Shown here: one piece after another, positions 62,733 to 64,000 of the stretch
Layout: each line of letters opens with the position of its first letter
Position numbering within the stretch: position 1 is the first letter of the stretch
DNA from: Streptomyces chrestomyceticus JCM 4735
Lineage (GTDB): Bacteria; Actinomycetota; Actinomycetes; Streptomycetales; Streptomycetaceae
Direction: 5' to 3'
Assembly (NCBI RefSeq): GCF_003865135.1
Contig: NZ_BHZC01000001.1
Coordinates: forward strand, 2,418,001-2,482,000
DNA: 64,000 bases
Made by a program: the position numbers and the translations under genes
Notes under the pieces: model-generated
Database searches by the model: none
The model's input: only the letters and a program-made list of their open reading frames with translations
Told to the model about the DNA's origin: nothing

Positions 62733-63515
62733 TCAGCGGATCTCGGTGATCTCCGGTCCGCGCTCCAGGCGTTCGACGCCGCCGCCGAAGCGGGAGGTTT
62801 CCGCGGGCTCCTGCTGGACGCCGTCGGGGACCATCTGGGCGTCGTCGGGGAGCTTGAGGACGATCGGGTCGCGGGGGGCCATGGGGGCGTCGCCGCGGAC
62901 GACCACGGTGTCCTGGAAGATGTGCTCCAGGATGCCGGCCGCCTCGGGCTGGACCGCGCCCTGGCCGGAGATGACGCCGCGCAGGAACCAGCGCGGGCCG
63001 TCGACGCCGACGAAGCGTACGACCTGGACGCCGTTGGTGCCGTCCGGGAGCTGTACGGGGACCTGCGCGCGCAGTTCCCAGCCCAGCGGGCCCTCGACCT
63101 CGTCGATGACGCCGCCCTGCTGGGTGATGCCGACGCCGATCTCCTCGCGGACCTCGCCCCAGATGCCCTCCTTCTTGGGCGCGGCGAACGCCTGGAGCTG
63201 TACGGCGCTGTCCTGGAGGACCACGGTCGCGGCGACGATCGCGTCGCCCGCGACCTCCACCCGCAGCTCCATGCCCTCGACACCGGGCACGAACATGCCG
63301 CCCAGGTCCACCCGGCCCTCGGCGGCGTCCGTGACCTCGGAGAGGTCCCAGGGGCCGTCGGGGCGGGGGGCCGGGGGCAGGTTCACCCGGCGCTCCTCCT
63401 CGCCGGACCCGGCACCCTCGTCCGCAAAGGTCTCGTCCGAGGCCGTCTCGTCGGCGGCTTCCGCTGCGGGGACCGACTCTGCGGGAGCCTCGTTCTTCTT
63501 GCGACGACCGAACAC
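62733..63515 (-). CDS. DUF3710 family protein
   Basis: This 260-residue protein begins FGRRKKNEAP and has an acidic, Ala/Glu-rich linker. The DUF3710 domain follows at about 60-245 (GPWDLSEVTDAAEGRVDLGG, VQLQAFAAPKKEGIWGEVRE, GITQQGGVIDEVEGPLGWEL, VVRFVGVDGPRWFLRGVISG). The function is unknown. The family is almost always next to dut in actinobacteria (Rv2696c/Rv2697c). The GTG at 63515 lies 1 nt after the dut stop and has AAGGAC upstream, so it is translationally linked to dut. The C-terminus (VERLERGPEITEIR) is typical. Confidence 0.92.
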   Translation of the reverse strand: MFGRRKKNEAPAESVPAAEAADETASDETFADEGAGSGEEERRVNLPPAPRPDGPWDLSEVTDAAEGRVDLGGMFVPGVEGMELRVEVAGDAIVAATVVLQDSAVQLQAFAAPKKEGIWGEVREEIGVGITQQGGVIDEVEGPLGWELRAQVPVQLPDGTNGVQVVRFVGVDGPRWFLRGVISGQGAVQPEAAGILEHIFQDTVVVRGDAPMAPRDPIVLKLPDDAQMVPDGVQQEPAETSRFGGGVERLERGPEITEIR

Positions 63516-63516
63516 G

Positions 63517-64000
63517 TCACTGTCCTTCCCGGTCGGCACCGACCGATGCGTATCCATTCCCACCCGTGGAGCCGTCCACCGCCGCATGACCGCCGGTGGA
63601 ACCGAATCCCCCCTCGGCCCGCGCCGAGCCGGGAAGTTCCGCCACCTCGTGGAAGCGCACCTTCTCGACCTGCTGGACGACCAGTTGGGCGATCCGGTCG
63701 AACCTCTCGAACCGCACACTCTCGCGCGGGTCCAGATTGACCACGATCACCTTGATTTCCCCACGGTACCCGGCATCCACCGTCCCGGGGGCATTCACCA
63801 GCGCCACTCCGCACCGGGCGGCCAGGCCCGAGCGGGGGTGCACGAACGCCGCGTACCCGTCGGGCAGGGCGACGGACACTCCGGTGGGGAGCACCGTCCG
63901 CTCCCCCGGCGCGAGTTCCGCCGCCTCGGTGGTCACCAGGTCGGCGCCCGCGTCACCGGGATGACCGTAGGCGGGAATCGGCACCTCCGGGTCCAGACGC
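63517..64000 (-). CDS. dut: dUTP diphosphatase (dUTPase), start beyond the window
   Basis: Trimeric dUTPase hydrolyses dUTP to dUMP, keeping uracil out of DNA and supplying dTMP synthesis. The visible C-terminal 160 residues contain all five motifs: AYGHPGDAGADL (I), HPRSGLAARCGVAL (II), VDAGYRGEIKVIVVNL (III), FDRIAQLVVQQV (IV) and ARAEGGFGSTG (V, Gly-rich tail). The frame continues past position 64000 (RLDPEVPIPAYG), so the true start is outside. DUF3710 follows after 1 nt. The extra tail after motif V (ending ASVGADREGQ) is Gly/Asp-rich. Confidence 0.96.
   Translation of the reverse strand, partial: RLDPEVPIPAYGHPGDAGADLVTTEAAELAPGERTVLPTGVSVALPDGYAAFVHPRSGLAARCGVALVNAPGTVDAGYRGEIKVIVVNLDPRESVRFERFDRIAQLVVQQVEKVRFHEVAELPGSARAEGGFGSTGGHAAVDGSTGGNGYASVGADREGQ

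Overview
The window is high-GC actinomycete chromosome with Streptomyces codon use: GC-rich third positions, frequent GTG starts, and long open frames on the antisense of real genes. It joins the edge of a specialised-metabolite gene cluster (1-16.7 kb) to an accessory stretch rich in broken genes (16.7-26.8 kb) and then to a conserved chromosomal segment (26.9-64 kb). I used no database searches; family calls come from motifs and from memory of the families.

REGION 1 (1-16,738, all minus strand). Six co-directional genes match what I remember of the mannopeptimycin (mpp) cluster, read from 16.7 kb down to 1: a GT2/GtrA polyprenyl-phosphate mannose synthase, two paralogous GT39-type membrane mannosyltransferases, a phenylpyruvate C-methyltransferase (MppJ), an A-T-C-A-T-C-A-T NRPS, and an overlapping second NRPS that runs off the left edge. 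The methyltransferase keeps both histidines (H243, H295) that I recall as the MppJ iron ligands, at those exact residue numbers. The second NRPS opens with C-A and a Tyr/Phe-type adenylation code. The product would be mannopeptimycin or a close mannosylated cyclic hexapeptide.

REGION 2 (16.7-26.8 kb). This is a loosely coding border. It holds a relic of an HATPase regulator, a promoter with a roughly 580-nt leader ending in a perfect hairpin, and then a cold-shock-like group: MerR regulator, broken hemolysin-III, CspA, a frameshifted DEAD-box helicase, a CBS-domain protein and a small downstream ORF. A GvpU-like gene, a membrane protein, a 64-aa membrane peptide with its own terminator, and a frameshifted lamin-tail-domain protein follow. 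Four single-base frame disruptions fall in this stretch. I did not notice comparable breaks elsewhere.

REGION 3 (26.9-64 kb). The backbone is the order I recall from Mycobacterium tuberculosis Rv2689c-Rv2697c: TRAM RNA methyltransferase, APC/KimA-type permease, two TrkA/RCK proteins, DUF3159, OB-fold, DUF3710, dut. Two blocks interrupt it here. The first (30.7-42.2 kb) carries an OB-fold membrane protein, a flotillin and a giant AAA+ ATPase in one operon with a visible promoter and operator, plus a PucR-type regulator and a two-RCK ion-channel-like protein. The second (45.4-62.5 kb) carries kdpDE, an FtsX-type ABC transporter, a ChrR-like cupin divergent from a GlxA/AraC regulator, an AAC(2')-like acetyltransferase, a repeat-rich membrane protein, kdpFABC with a small leader gene, and an EVE-like/PD-(D/E)XK nuclease. 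Much of the segment concerns potassium: KimA-like permease, RCK proteins, Kdp pump and KdpDE.

The best candidates for something undescribed are the nuclease gene, whose ribosome-binding site lies inside a perfect 15-bp hairpin (61.5-62.6 kb), and the OB-fold/flotillin/AAA+ operon (30.7-38.8 kb).
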